From contig JAUTXP010000030.1 of the NCBI GenBank assembly GCA_030837965.1, positions 1-64,000 of the forward strand: a DNA stretch of 64,000 nt. Direction: 5' to 3'. The stretch's first letter is position 1, and every line of letters starts with the position of its first letter. This DNA comes from Acidimicrobiaceae bacterium. GTDB taxonomy: Bacteria > Actinomycetota > Acidimicrobiia > Acidimicrobiales > JAUTXP01. Below, piece by piece: positions 53,841-62,149 of the stretch. A program made the translations under genes and the position numbers. Under the pieces are notes generated by a model. The model saw nothing but the letters and a program-made list of their open reading frames with translations. It was not told the origin of the DNA and did no database searches.

Positions 53841-54081
53841 GGTCATTCCCGAAGGCCAGCCCCCGCCGCGGTTCTGGCTTCGGGTACGTTCCCGAACCGG
53901 CCTCGGCCTACACGCGCCAACTCCGCACAATTGTGAACACGGCCCGTCCGGGCAAGGCCATGACGGACGGGGCGTGACACATGGCGCGCTTGCAACTGGG
54001 ATACATGGGTACAACACCAGACAGCGCCCGAGTCCACCACCCCGTGGCGCGTCCGACATCCCCAACCCCCCAGGGAGATCC

Positions 54082-54591
54082 ATGAGCAACCCCATCGACG
54101 ACCGCGCCCCGAGCGTGTTCGAAGCCGTGAAGGGCAAGGCCAAGGAGGTGGCAGGCGAGGTCTTCGGCAACGACGACCTGGCCCGCGAAGGCAGGCTCGA
54201 GCAGGAGAAGGTGGCGGCCGAGAAGGACGCCGTCGAGCAACGGGCCGAGGCGGCCCAGCACGAGGAGCGGGCCGAGCTGGAGGCAGCCAGGGCCCGCAAC
54301 GAGGCCGAGCGAGACCGTCTGCGCGCCGAGCAGGAGCAGCGGGTGCGCGAGGAGCAGGTCGAGCAACAGCGCCAGCGGGCCGAGGAGCGAGCCGAGCAGG
54401 AGGCCCAGCGCCGAGAGTCGGCCGTCGACATGCAGGCCGAGGCCCGCATGAGTGCGGCGGAACGGGCCGAGGCCGACGCCGAGCGCCTGCGCATCCAGGC
54501 CGAGGCCAAAGCCCGGGCCGAGGAGCAGGCGGCGCAGGCCGCAGTGGCGACCGCGGCCACCATCGACGATGCCCTCGACACCACCCGCTGA
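54082..54591 (+). CDS. CsbD-like protein with long charged coiled coil
   Basis: The 169-aa protein opens with a CsbD-like segment (VFEAVKGKAKEVAGEVFGND, about residues 12-40), the stress-protein signature, then a highly charged Glu/Arg/Ala coiled coil to the end. ATG 54082 follows CAGGGAGATC. The next gene also encodes a coiled coil and starts 33 nt later, so the two may form a complex. A general-stress role is inferred only from the CsbD part. Confidence 0.78.
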   Translation: MSNPIDDRAPSVFEAVKGKAKEVAGEVFGNDDLAREGRLEQEKVAAEKDAVEQRAEAAQHEERAELEAARARNEAERDRLRAEQEQRVREEQVEQQRQRAEERAEQEAQRRESAVDMQAEARMSAAERAEADAERLRIQAEAKARAEEQAAQAAVATAATIDDALDTTR

Positions 54592-54624
54592 ATGAACGCA
54601 TACACGATCGCTGAAAGGACAGCC

Positions 54625-55257
54625 ATGAACCTCAGAGCACTCACCATCAGATCGGTGCCCCGCCGCGTGCTCGACACGCAGCTTCGTCTGGCCCGAATCC
54701 CGCTCGACGCGCTCGAGCGGGCCACCCGCCCCGAGGACCCCGCGCTGTGGGGGCCGAACGTCGCCTTCGACGCGGCCGAGGCCACCATCCGCGACGCGGT
54801 CGGGACGGTGTTGGGCGACAGCACCCTGCGCCAAGAGGCCGCGCTCCAGCGGGCCAAGGTGCAAGAGCTTCGGGAGGCGGCCCGCCGCCTGGCCGACGCC
54901 GAGCAGACCCGCCGCCAAGGCGACGCCGAGTACCAGGCCCGCCTCGAGCAGGCCGAACGGGACAAGGCCAAGGCCGAGCGCGACGCCCAGCAGCAAAAGG
55001 CCCGCATCGAGCGCGACCAGGAGCAGGCCGCCCGCCAGGTCCGCGAGGAGACGGCGCGCAAGGAGGCCCAGGTCCGCAAGGCGGCCCAGGCCCGCGAGGA
55101 CCGCATCCGCAAGCAGGAGACGGCCAATCGGCTCGACGCGGCTGCGGCCGAGGCCAAGGCCCTCGATGCCAAGCAGGAGGAGTTGGCCATCCGCGAGGAG
55201 GCGGCCCGGCTCGACCAGGCCGCGTCCGCGGTGCGCACCCGGCGCAAGACCACCTGA
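54625..55257 (+). CDS. Coiled-coil protein paired with CsbD-like gene
   Basis: The predicted 210-aa protein has an N-terminal region of about 75 residues (RSVPRRVLDTQLRLARIPLD, DAAEATIRDAVGTVLGD) that could be a membrane- or partner-binding helix pair, then about 130 residues of charged coiled coil (AERDKAKAERDAQQQKARIE). ATG 54625 has AAAGGA 7 nt upstream; ATG 54592 adds 11 residues and lacks a site. No family assigned. Its stop lies in the first unit of a 17-bp tandem repeat. Confidence 0.75.
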   Translation: MNLRALTIRSVPRRVLDTQLRLARIPLDALERATRPEDPALWGPNVAFDAAEATIRDAVGTVLGDSTLRQEAALQRAKVQELREAARRLADAEQTRRQGDAEYQARLEQAERDKAKAERDAQQQKARIERDQEQAARQVREETARKEAQVRKAAQAREDRIRKQETANRLDAAAAEAKALDAKQEELAIREEAARLDQAASAVRTRRKTT

Positions 55258-55296
55258 CGGCCGAGACCACCTGACGGCGAAGACCACCTGACGGCG
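55246..55296 (+). repeat. 17-bp tandem repeat carrying the stop codon
   Basis: Three units of the type AAGACCACCTGACGGCG start at 55246, 55263 and 55280. Each contains TGA, and because the period is not a multiple of three, stops fall in all three frames. The first TGA ends the coiled-coil gene. Confidence 0.8.
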
Positions 55297-55324
55297 GGGA
55301 ACTGACGGCGGGCTGGGCGGTTTG

Positions 55325-55330
55325 TAACCT
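55325..55330 (+). promoter_or_regulatory. -10 box TAACCT, leaderless spacing
   Basis: TAACCT lies 6 nt before the GTG start at 55337. Confidence 0.5.
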
Positions 55331-55336
55331 TCGTCC

Positions 55337-56686
55337 GTGGACGACGTTCCCGAGACGCGTTACGCGCGCAGTGGCGACGTCCACATCGCGTACCAGACGA
55401 TGGGCGACGGCCCTCTCGACCTCGTGTTCGTATCGGGCTGGGCCAGCCACGTGGCGGGCATGTGGGAGGGCCGGTGGCTCGCCCGCCCGTTGCGCAGGCT
55501 GGCCGCCTTCAGCAGGCTGATCGTGTTCGACAAGCGCGGCACCGGGTTGTCCGACCCGGTGCCGCCGCGCCACCTGCCCTCCCTCGAAGAGCGGGTCGAC
55601 GACGTGCGGGCCGTGCTCGACGCCGTGGGTTCGAGCCGGGCCGCGCTGTTGGCCGTGAACGAGGGGAGTGCGGTGGCGCTGTTGTTCGCCGCCCTTCACC
55701 CCGACCGCACCGCGGCGCTCGCCCTTGTCAACGCCAGCGCCCATGCGCGCCGTGACGACCAGACACCATGGGGCATCCCGTCCGAGGCCATCGAGCAGCG
55801 GACCCAGGCGCTGCGCGAGCGATGGGGCGTGGAGGCCACCCTCGGCCCGCCCGACCAACTGGCCCCGAGCCTGGCCGCCGACGCCGATTTCGTGCGCTTC
55901 TACCGCCGCTATCAACAGCTCTCGGCCAGTCCGGGCGTGGCCGCGGCATTGGCTGCCACGACCTTCACCGACGATGCCAGGGCCATCCTCCCGATGGTGC
56001 AGGCCCCGACCCTGGTGCTGCACCGGTCAAGCGACTGTGTCATCACGACCAGCCACGGCGAGTACCTGGCCGCCAACATCCCCGGCGCCCGATACCTGGA
56101 GCTGCCGGGTGCCGACCACCTGTGGTTCTCGGGCGACACCGACGAACTGGTCGACGAGGTGCAGGAGTTCCTCACCGGCGTGCGCAGGCCGGTGAGGGCC
56201 GAGCGGGTCCTGGCCACCGTCCTGTTCACCGACATCGCCGACTCCACCCACCTGGCCGCCACCCTGGGCGACGGCCGATGGAATGACCTGCTCGAGGAGC
56301 ACCATGCGCTGATCCGCCGTCAGCTCACACGCTTTCGCGGCACCGAGGTCAAGACCACGGGCGACGGGTTCCTGGCCACCTTCGACGGTCCGGCCCGCGC
56401 CATCCGCTGCGCCAGCGCCATCCGTGACGGCGTGCGGTCACTGGGCATCGAGGTGCGGGCGGGCGTGCATGCGGGCGAAGTGGCCTTGCACGGTAAGGAC
56501 TTGAGCGGCATCGCCGTGCACATCGGCGCCCGGGTCACCGACTTGGCCAAGGCGGGCGAGGTGCTCGTTTCCTCCACCGTGCGCGAGCTGGTGGCGGGCT
56601 CGGAGATCGACTTCGTGGACCGGGGCGAGCACGACCTGCGAGGCGTGCCCGGGACGTGGCGGCTCTATGCCGTGGAGCGCTCGTAG
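55337..56686 (+). CDS. Alpha/beta-hydrolase fused to class III nucleotide cyclase
   Basis: The 449-aa protein has an N-terminal hydrolase fold (about residues 1-275; FVSGWASHVAGMWEG, VFDKRGTGLSDP) and a class III cyclase domain (about 290-449; VLFTDIADSTHLAATLGDG, EVKTTGDGFLATFDG) with both metal aspartates and a substrate lysine. At the nucleophile elbow it reads AVNEGSA, with Asn where such hydrolases have Ser, while later Asp and His candidates remain. The hydrolase may thus be a ligand sensor controlling cAMP synthesis. It starts at GTG, leaderless; its end overlaps the convergent DJ-1 gene by 22 nt. Confidence 0.88.
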   Translation: MDDVPETRYARSGDVHIAYQTMGDGPLDLVFVSGWASHVAGMWEGRWLARPLRRLAAFSRLIVFDKRGTGLSDPVPPRHLPSLEERVDDVRAVLDAVGSSRAALLAVNEGSAVALLFAALHPDRTAALALVNASAHARRDDQTPWGIPSEAIEQRTQALRERWGVEATLGPPDQLAPSLAADADFVRFYRRYQQLSASPGVAAALAATTFTDDARAILPMVQAPTLVLHRSSDCVITTSHGEYLAANIPGARYLELPGADHLWFSGDTDELVDEVQEFLTGVRRPVRAERVLATVLFTDIADSTHLAATLGDGRWNDLLEEHHALIRRQLTRFRGTEVKTTGDGFLATFDGPARAIRCASAIRDGVRSLGIEVRAGVHAGEVALHGKDLSGIAVHIGARVTDLAKAGEVLVSSTVRELVAGSEIDFVDRGEHDLRGVPGTWRLYAVERS

Positions 56687-57312
56687 AGGAACCGGCTCTG
56701 CGACCGGAGGAACTCGACGATCATCTCCGGCGCCTTGGCAGGCGAGCCCGCGTCGAACGGCGGCTGCGGGTCGTACTCGATGCCGAGCTGGATGGCTTGC
56801 GCGACCTCGTCGCCGGCGATGCGCGCCACCAAGGTCAAGGCCATGTCGATACCGGCCGACACGCCCGCGGCAGTGACGACCTTGCCGTCGAACACGACCC
56901 GCTCCGACGTGGGCTCGGCCCCGAACTGGCGCAGTTGCTCCAAGGCCAGCCAGTGCGAGGTGGCCCGCTTGCCTTCGAGCAGTCCGGCCGCGGCGAGGAT
57001 GAGCGAGCCGGTGCACACGGACGTGGTCCACGTCGACGTGGCGTCGACGGCTCGGACCCAGTCGAGCACCTCTTGGTCGCGCATGGCCTCGTCCTGGCCC
57101 GGCCCGCCGGGCACCAGGAGGATGTCGGCCGCGGCCACGTCGGCCAGGGCCGCGTCGGCGGTCACGGCGAGCCGGCCGGTGTCGGTGCGGACCGGGCCCA
57201 GCTCCTTGGCTGCGAACGTGACGGTGGCACCGGGAATGCGGGTCAGCACCTCGTAGGGGCCGACGGCGTCGAGGGCGGTGAAGCGGTCGAACAGCAAGAT
57301 GGCGATGTCCAT
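56665..57312 (-). CDS. DJ-1/PfpI family protein
   Basis: The 215-aa protein shows the ThiJ/PfpI fold: MDIAILLFDRFTALDAVGPYEVL, VPGGPGQ and a nucleophile elbow TTSVCTGSLILAAAGLL with the reactive Cys. Sequences of this subtype include isonitrile hydratases, but activity cannot be assigned. AAAGGA precedes the ATG. The gene is 42 nt downstream of the GlxA-type regulator, so probably co-transcribed, and its stop overlaps the cyclase end tail-to-tail. Confidence 0.87.
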   Translation of the reverse strand: MDIAILLFDRFTALDAVGPYEVLTRIPGATVTFAAKELGPVRTDTGRLAVTADAALADVAAADILLVPGGPGQDEAMRDQEVLDWVRAVDATSTWTTSVCTGSLILAAAGLLEGKRATSHWLALEQLRQFGAEPTSERVVFDGKVVTAAGVSAGIDMALTLVARIAGDEVAQAIQLGIEYDPQPPFDAGSPAKAPEMIVEFLRSQSRFLYERSTA

Positions 57313-57354
57313 GACAGTTCCTTTCTGGGAAGGGGATGAGGGATCAGGGCCTGG

Positions 57355-58332
57355 TCAGGCCGACAACGGCGCCGCGCTGTGGAAGCGCCTTCGGTACTCG
57401 GCGGGGGAGAGGTGCAGGGCGCGGGTGAAGACCCGGCGCATGGTCTCGGTGGTGCCGAATCCGCAACGGCGGGCCACGGCGTCGACGTTCAGATCCGTCT
57501 CCTCCAGCAACCGCCGGGCCACTTCAAGGCGCACCTGCTCGACGTAGCGGGCGGGCGTCACCCCGATCTCCTGGCCGAAGGTGCGGGCGAAATGGCGCTC
57601 GCTCATTCCTGCTTGGACGGCCAGCGCGGCCACCGACAAGTCGGCGTCGGGGTGTTCCGCGATCCAGCGCTGCACATGGCGCAGCCCGTCGTGTTCCGCG
57701 AACTGGGCGGACAACTGGGCGCTGAACTGCGACTGGCTTCCCGGGCGGCGCAGGAACAGGACCAGCCTGCGGGCGATGGCCAGGGCCGCATCGCGCCCCA
57801 AGTCCTCCTCCGCCAGCGCGAGGGCCAAGTCCATGCCCGCGGTAACGCCTGCCGAAGTCCACACGTTGCCGTCGCGCGTGTAGATGGGGTCCCGGTCGAC
57901 GCGCACGGCCGGATAGCGCGCGGCCAAGGCGTCGCACGCAGACCAGTGGGTCGTGGCCGTGCGCCCGTCGAGCAGGCCGACTTCGGCCAACAAGAACGCG
58001 CCCGAGCACACCGAGGTCACCCGGCGGGCCCGTCGGGCCAGCCGGGCCACGCCGATGAGCAGCCGCGGGTCGCGTAGGGCGCCGGGCGTGCCCGCGCCTC
58101 CCGCCACGACCAAGGTGTCGACCGCGTGCCGGAACTGGCTCACGGCCATGTCGGGCATGAGCACGAGGCCGCTCGACGTGGGACATGGCGCCCCGTCCAC
58201 GGTGACGAGCGTGATGGCGTAGGCGTTCCGGCCCGCGTGCTCGTTGGCCGCGGCGAAGACCTCCACCGGCCCGGTGACGTCCAGGCTCTGAACGCCGGGG
58301 AAGGCGACAACGACGACATGACGAGCGCGCAT
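57355..58332 (-). CDS. GlxA-family transcriptional regulator (DJ-1 domain + AraC HTH)
   Basis: The 325-aa protein has an N-terminal DJ-1/PfpI-like sensor (VVVVAFPGVQSLDVTGPVEV, with SVCSGAFLLAEVGLL) and a C-terminal AraC-type double HTH (LSVAALAVQAGMSERHFARTF, VDAVARRCGFGTTETMRRVF). It probably controls itself, the DJ-1 gene downstream and the divergent oxidoreductase gene. The ATG at 58332 excludes a 38-residue upstream extension into the intergenic region. Confidence 0.9.
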   Translation of the reverse strand: MRARHVVVVAFPGVQSLDVTGPVEVFAAANEHAGRNAYAITLVTVDGAPCPTSSGLVLMPDMAVSQFRHAVDTLVVAGGAGTPGALRDPRLLIGVARLARRARRVTSVCSGAFLLAEVGLLDGRTATTHWSACDALAARYPAVRVDRDPIYTRDGNVWTSAGVTAGMDLALALAEEDLGRDAALAIARRLVLFLRRPGSQSQFSAQLSAQFAEHDGLRHVQRWIAEHPDADLSVAALAVQAGMSERHFARTFGQEIGVTPARYVEQVRLEVARRLLEETDLNVDAVARRCGFGTTETMRRVFTRALHLSPAEYRRRFHSAAPLSA

Positions 58333-58435
58333 GGGTCTGATTGTGCATGCCCCGGCCGATGGCGGCAATGACGAATAACCCACGATTCCTGCCACGCCTC
58401 CGGCGGCCCTTCGGACGACCGGGAAGAATGAGGCC

Positions 58436-59416
58436 ATGATCCGCATGGGCCTTCAGATCCCGAACTTCACCTATCCCGGCGTGGCGGTCGAAGACCTGTT
58501 CGAACGGGTGGCCGACATCGCCGTGACCGCGGAGGAGTCGGGATTCGACTCGGTGTGGGTCATGGACCACTTCTTCCAACTTCCGCTGCTCGGCCCGCCC
58601 AGCAACGAGATGTTCGAGGCCTACACGCTGTTGGGCGCGCTGGCGGCCCGGACGCAGCGGGTACGGCTCGGCACCATGGTCACCGGTGTGACCTACCGCA
58701 ACCCGGCCGTGCTGGCCAAGACGGTCACCGCCTTGGACGTGATCTCGCGGGGCCGGGCCATCTGCGGCATCGGTGCGGCCTGGTTCGACGTGGAGCACAG
58801 CGCGCTGGGCGTGCCCTTCCCCTCGACCCGTGAGCGGCTGGATCGGCTCGAGGAGGCGGTGCAGGTGCTGCGGGCCATGTTCACGCAGGAAGTGGCGACC
58901 TTCGACGGGCGGTACTACTCGATCGCCGAGGCGTTCAACGCGCCTCGCCCGGTCAGTCCCGGCGGGCCGCCCATCCTGATCGGCGGCAGCGGCGAGAAGC
59001 GAACGCTGCGCCTCGTCGCCCAGTACGCCGACGCCTGCAACATCTTCGGCTCGCCGGAGCACGTGCACCGCCTGGTCGGCGTGTTGGAGCAGCACTGCGC
59101 AGACGTGGGCCGCGACCCGTCGGCCATCACGAAGACGCGGTTGAGCACGCTGGTGCTGGGCGAGTCGAAGGAGGCGGCCGACGCCAAGTTCGCCGACATG
59201 CTGTCGGCCCGCGGCATCGACCTGGCCGCCCTGCCCGAAGAGATGAAGCAGGACATCCGGGCACGCGTCAACGTGGGCGGGCCGGACGAGATCGCCGAGC
59301 AGGTGCAGGAGCTGCTCGATGCCGGGCTCGACGGGCTGGTGTTCAACATGCCCGATGCCCACGAGCTAGACAGCGTGCGGTTGGCGGGCGAGGTGCTTTC
59401 GAAGGTCTTGCAGTAG
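58436..59416 (+). CDS. Luciferase-like (LLM) F420-dependent oxidoreductase
   Basis: The 326-aa TIM-barrel protein has MGLQIPNFTYPGVAVEDLFE, SGFDSVWVMDHFFQLP, the GTMVTGVTYRNPAVLAKTV segment and ILIGGSGEKRTLRLVAQYAD, typical of the TIGR03560-like F420 group. It likely uses F420 rather than FMN; the substrate is unknown. It is divergent from the GlxA-type regulator, a likely regulatory pair. AGG-rich sequence precedes the ATG weakly. Confidence 0.87.
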   Translation: MIRMGLQIPNFTYPGVAVEDLFERVADIAVTAEESGFDSVWVMDHFFQLPLLGPPSNEMFEAYTLLGALAARTQRVRLGTMVTGVTYRNPAVLAKTVTALDVISRGRAICGIGAAWFDVEHSALGVPFPSTRERLDRLEEAVQVLRAMFTQEVATFDGRYYSIAEAFNAPRPVSPGGPPILIGGSGEKRTLRLVAQYADACNIFGSPEHVHRLVGVLEQHCADVGRDPSAITKTRLSTLVLGESKEAADAKFADMLSARGIDLAALPEEMKQDIRARVNVGGPDEIAEQVQELLDAGLDGLVFNMPDAHELDSVRLAGEVLSKVLQ

Positions 59417-59477
59417 TCGACGTCGCCGTCGACGTCGGCGCCGCGGTTCACGCCCCCGGCGACGGCGGCGCCGAGCC

Positions 59478-59526
59478 CATCTGGGTGCAGTCGACCACCG
59501 CCTCGGTGGTCATCTACGCCCAAATG
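59478..59526 (+). repeat. Palindromic element, family E copy 3 (reverse orientation)
   Basis: Imperfect outer arms CATCTGGGTGCA (59478-59489) and TACGCCCAAATG (59515-59526) enclose a perfect 8-bp stem GACCACCG / CGGTGGTC. Reversed, CATTTGGGCGTAGAT matches the left arm of the two coding copies at 704 and 833. It lies in the gap before the GT-C gene. Confidence 0.6.
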
Positions 59527-59564
59527 CCCGGTGGCCGCGAACGTGTCCGCAAGACTGCGCTCCC

Positions 59565-61541
59565 ATGGTCGCGGCCGAGCCCCGTCGCCCGAGGAGCCGG
59601 GCGGGCGCGGCCGTGGCCGCCATGGCTCCGACTGCTGGCGCGTTCGTCGTGGCCCTGGTCCTCGGGCTGGTGGCCCTGGCCCACGCCCACCCGTTCGTGG
59701 TGGGCGACGAGCCCCATTACGTGGTCATGGCGTCCAGCCTGGTCCACGACCACGACCTCGACCTGGCGAATGACTACGGCGGCCTGAAGGGCGGGTCGAG
59801 CCGGGCCTTTCCCACGATGGCCCCCGACATCCACGCGTTCCACTATCGAGCCGGTGGGCCGCTGGCGCCGGTGCACGGCCCCGGCATGGCCGTCCTGCTG
59901 GCCCCGTTCATCGCCGTGCGCGAGACGATGTACTCGGCCCGCGTGGGAATGGTCGTGATGTTCGCGGCCTTCGCCGCGGCCCTGCTGTCGCTGTTGCGAG
60001 CCCTCGCAGGCAGACGCTCCCTCGCCGCCGTCGTCGTGTGGGCCTGCGTCATGGCCGCGCTGCCGGTCGTCGTGTTCTCCTTCGAGGTCTATCCCGACAT
60101 GCCCGGCGCCCTGTTCGTCGCGCTGGCCCTGCGAGCCCTCGTCAGTCGCCGCTTCACTCCGCTTCACGCGTTGGCCGCAGGCTTGTGCGCGGCGTGGCTT
60201 CCGTTTCTCCATGTGCGCTTCGGCATCCTGGCCGTGCCCCTCGTCGCCGCGGCCGTGGTCCGCTCGGTGCGGGCCGCGGGCGTGGACTCCTGGACCGCGC
60301 TTGGCTCGGCCCGACGCCGCACGGTCGTCGGCCATGCCGCCCCCGCGGCCGTGCTGTTCCTCCTGGGGATGGCCGCTTTGGCCGCCGTGTTCGTCCACCT
60401 GTACGGCAGCCCACTCCCCGGTGCGCCGTATCGCATCGAGCCGTTCCTGTCCGACAACCGCTTCACCCTGCTGAAGGCCTACCGGTTCGGCTTCGGCTCC
60501 CTGCTCGGCTTCAGCAGCGGCATGATCCCGTACGCACCGGTCTTCTGGTTCGGCGTGGTCGGGGTGGCCGCGTTCACTCGCCGAGTGGGTTGGCGCCTGG
60601 TCGCCGCCGTCGGCGTCGTGGCGGCCGCATATCTGCTCGTGGTGGGCGGCCACGGACCGGTTGTCAACGCGTTCCCCGGTCGCACCATGCTGGTGTTCCT
60701 GCCCGTGCTGGCCATCGGGATGCTGGGCGCGGTGCAGTCGTCGCGCACCGTTGCCGTGGCCGTCGTTCTCACCGCCGCAGTGGGCGCGGCCGTCAGCTAT
60801 CAAGGCGTGCGCCACTTGGAGCTGGTCTACGACGTGGCCGAGGTTCGGCTGCCCCTGGAGCGGCGGCTGGCTCCGGCATTCCCGTGGTTCTCGGTGCCCG
60901 CGGGCGGCGTCACGGCCCAGTTCGAGTTGAGCAAGCTGGAGCGCACGACCGGACGGGTGTCGTCCGAGGGCGGTACCGAGGCGGTCGAGGCTGAGCCGAC
61001 CACGAATGCCGCCGGCCTCTTGGCCCGCACCCCGCCCTTTCGAGTCCGGCCCGGCATGTACGACGTGTCGTTGGTCTTGACGACGCCCGCGCCGCAGCCA
61101 GTGCCCGAACGAGTGCTCGACGTCCAGGTGCTGCGGTCCTTTGACGGCGTCGTGTACGCCCACAGCACGGTGTGGTCGGCCGACGTCCCGGTCGGCGCGC
61201 CGTGGCGGATGCGGTTCATGGTGCCCGACCTCCAGCAGTTCGAGATCCGGCTCGACTACACGGGCGCGGGCTCAGTGCGGGCCACCCAGGCCGTCGTCGG
61301 GCCGGCAGGCACGGGGCCGCTGCCCATCCGAACCGCGGACAGCGACCTGGCCCTCACGGTGCTGTGGCTGGGCATGACCGCCGTCGCCATGGCCCTGTTC
61401 GCCCGTGCTCGCCCGGCTCTGGAGGACATGCCCTGCGGAAACGACAGGCCATGTCCTCCAGTCGGGGAAGAAGCGAGTGAGGGCCGAGCGGGTGCGGGCC
61501 AGCCGGCGGCATCCAGCGCCACTTACACTCCGGCTCCGTGA
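59565..61541 (+). CDS. GT-C fold membrane glycosyltransferase
   Basis: The predicted 658-aa protein has about ten helices. The first extracytoplasmic loop carries VVGDEPHYVVMASSLVHDHD, the GDEP-H motif of PMT/ArnT-like enzymes that use polyprenyl-phosphate sugars, and about residues 430-600 form a beta-rich external domain before a last helix (LTVLWLGMTAVAMALFARA). The final 40 residues (from about 619) are encoded by palindrome A3 and following sequence and look like read-through of intergenic DNA. It overlaps the pgsA-type gene by 4 nt. An alternative start lies 19 codons downstream. Confidence 0.82.
   Translation: MVAAEPRRPRSRAGAAVAAMAPTAGAFVVALVLGLVALAHAHPFVVGDEPHYVVMASSLVHDHDLDLANDYGGLKGGSSRAFPTMAPDIHAFHYRAGGPLAPVHGPGMAVLLAPFIAVRETMYSARVGMVVMFAAFAAALLSLLRALAGRRSLAAVVVWACVMAALPVVVFSFEVYPDMPGALFVALALRALVSRRFTPLHALAAGLCAAWLPFLHVRFGILAVPLVAAAVVRSVRAAGVDSWTALGSARRRTVVGHAAPAAVLFLLGMAALAAVFVHLYGSPLPGAPYRIEPFLSDNRFTLLKAYRFGFGSLLGFSSGMIPYAPVFWFGVVGVAAFTRRVGWRLVAAVGVVAAAYLLVVGGHGPVVNAFPGRTMLVFLPVLAIGMLGAVQSSRTVAVAVVLTAAVGAAVSYQGVRHLELVYDVAEVRLPLERRLAPAFPWFSVPAGGVTAQFELSKLERTTGRVSSEGGTEAVEAEPTTNAAGLLARTPPFRVRPGMYDVSLVLTTPAPQPVPERVLDVQVLRSFDGVVYAHSTVWSADVPVGAPWRMRFMVPDLQQFEIRLDYTGAGSVRATQAVVGPAGTGPLPIRTADSDLALTVLWLGMTAVAMALFARARPALEDMPCGNDRPCPPVGEEASEGRAGAGQPAASSATYTPAP
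61419..61461 (+). repeat. Palindromic element, family A copy 3 (inside a CDS, reverse orientation)
   Basis: A perfect 12-bp stem CTGGAGGACATG (61419-61430) / CATGTCCTCCAG (61450-61461) is followed by TCGGGGAAGAAGC, the reverse complement of the left flank of copy 1. It is translated as about residues 619-633 of the GT-C protein (LEDMPCGNDRPCPP). Confidence 0.87.
61524..61529 (+). promoter_or_regulatory. -10 box TACACT, leaderless spacing
   Basis: TACACT, inside the GT-C reading frame, lies 8 nt before the GTG at 61538. Confidence 0.45.
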
Positions 61542-62149
61542 CGGAGGAGCAAGCCGAGGCCCAGGGCGAGGATCGGCTGCTCACCATCCCCAACGCCGTG
61601 TCGATCGCCCGGCTGTTGTGCGTACCCGTCTTCCTCTACCTCCTGTTCGGGCCCGACCCGCCGCATCGCGTCGCCGCCGCCTACCTCCTCGCCGTGCTCG
61701 GCATCACCGACTGGGTGGACGGCTACGTGGCCCGCCACTTCAACCAAGTCAGCACCCTCGGCAAGATCCTCGACCCGGCCGCCGACCGCATCATGCTCGC
61801 CACCGGTGTGGCCGCCATCCTCATAGACCGGGCCGTGCCGCCGTGGATCGCCATCGCCGCCATCGTCAGAGAGGTGGTGGTGTCGGTCGCCGTCGTCGCC
61901 CTCGCCGCGGCCGGGGCCAGGCGCATGGACGTGCAGTGGGCGGGCAAGGCGGGCACGTTCGCGCTGATGGTGTCGTTCCCGCTGTTCCTCGGCAGCCACG
62001 CGCCCGACCTGTGGTGGCACAGCACGGCACGCGTGCTCGCCTACCTCACCGCCATCCCCGGCCTGGTCCTCGGCTACTACGCGGCCATCACCTATGTGCC
62101 CCTCGCACGCACTGCTTTGAGGGAAGGGCGGGTAGGGTCCAGGGGGTGA
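61538..62149 (+). CDS. pgsA: CDP-alcohol phosphatidyltransferase (PgsA-like)
   Basis: The 203-aa membrane enzyme carries the CDP-OH-P motif DWVDGYVAR followed by LGKILDPAADR (D-x2-D-G-x2-A-R-x8-G-x3-D-x3-D), with about six helices. The opening LTIPNAVSIARLLCVPVFLYL is typical of phosphatidylglycerophosphate synthases; phosphatidylinositol-phosphate synthase is an alternative in actinobacteria. GTG 61538 overlaps the GT-C stop; TACACT 8 nt upstream suggests its own promoter. Confidence 0.88.
   Translation: MTEEQAEAQGEDRLLTIPNAVSIARLLCVPVFLYLLFGPDPPHRVAAAYLLAVLGITDWVDGYVARHFNQVSTLGKILDPAADRIMLATGVAAILIDRAVPPWIAIAAIVREVVVSVAVVALAAAGARRMDVQWAGKAGTFALMVSFPLFLGSHAPDLWWHSTARVLAYLTAIPGLVLGYYAAITYVPLARTALREGRVGSRG
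62133..62138 (+). promoter_or_regulatory. -10 box TAGGGT, leaderless spacing
   Basis: TAGGGT, inside the end of pgsA, lies 7 nt before the GTG at 62146. Confidence 0.45.

Noticed and set aside
53970-54010. Stress-sigma (SigB/SigF-type) promoter before the CsbD-like gene
   Set aside because: GGGTAC resembles part of the -10 consensus but no matching GTTT -35 element is found at the right distance.
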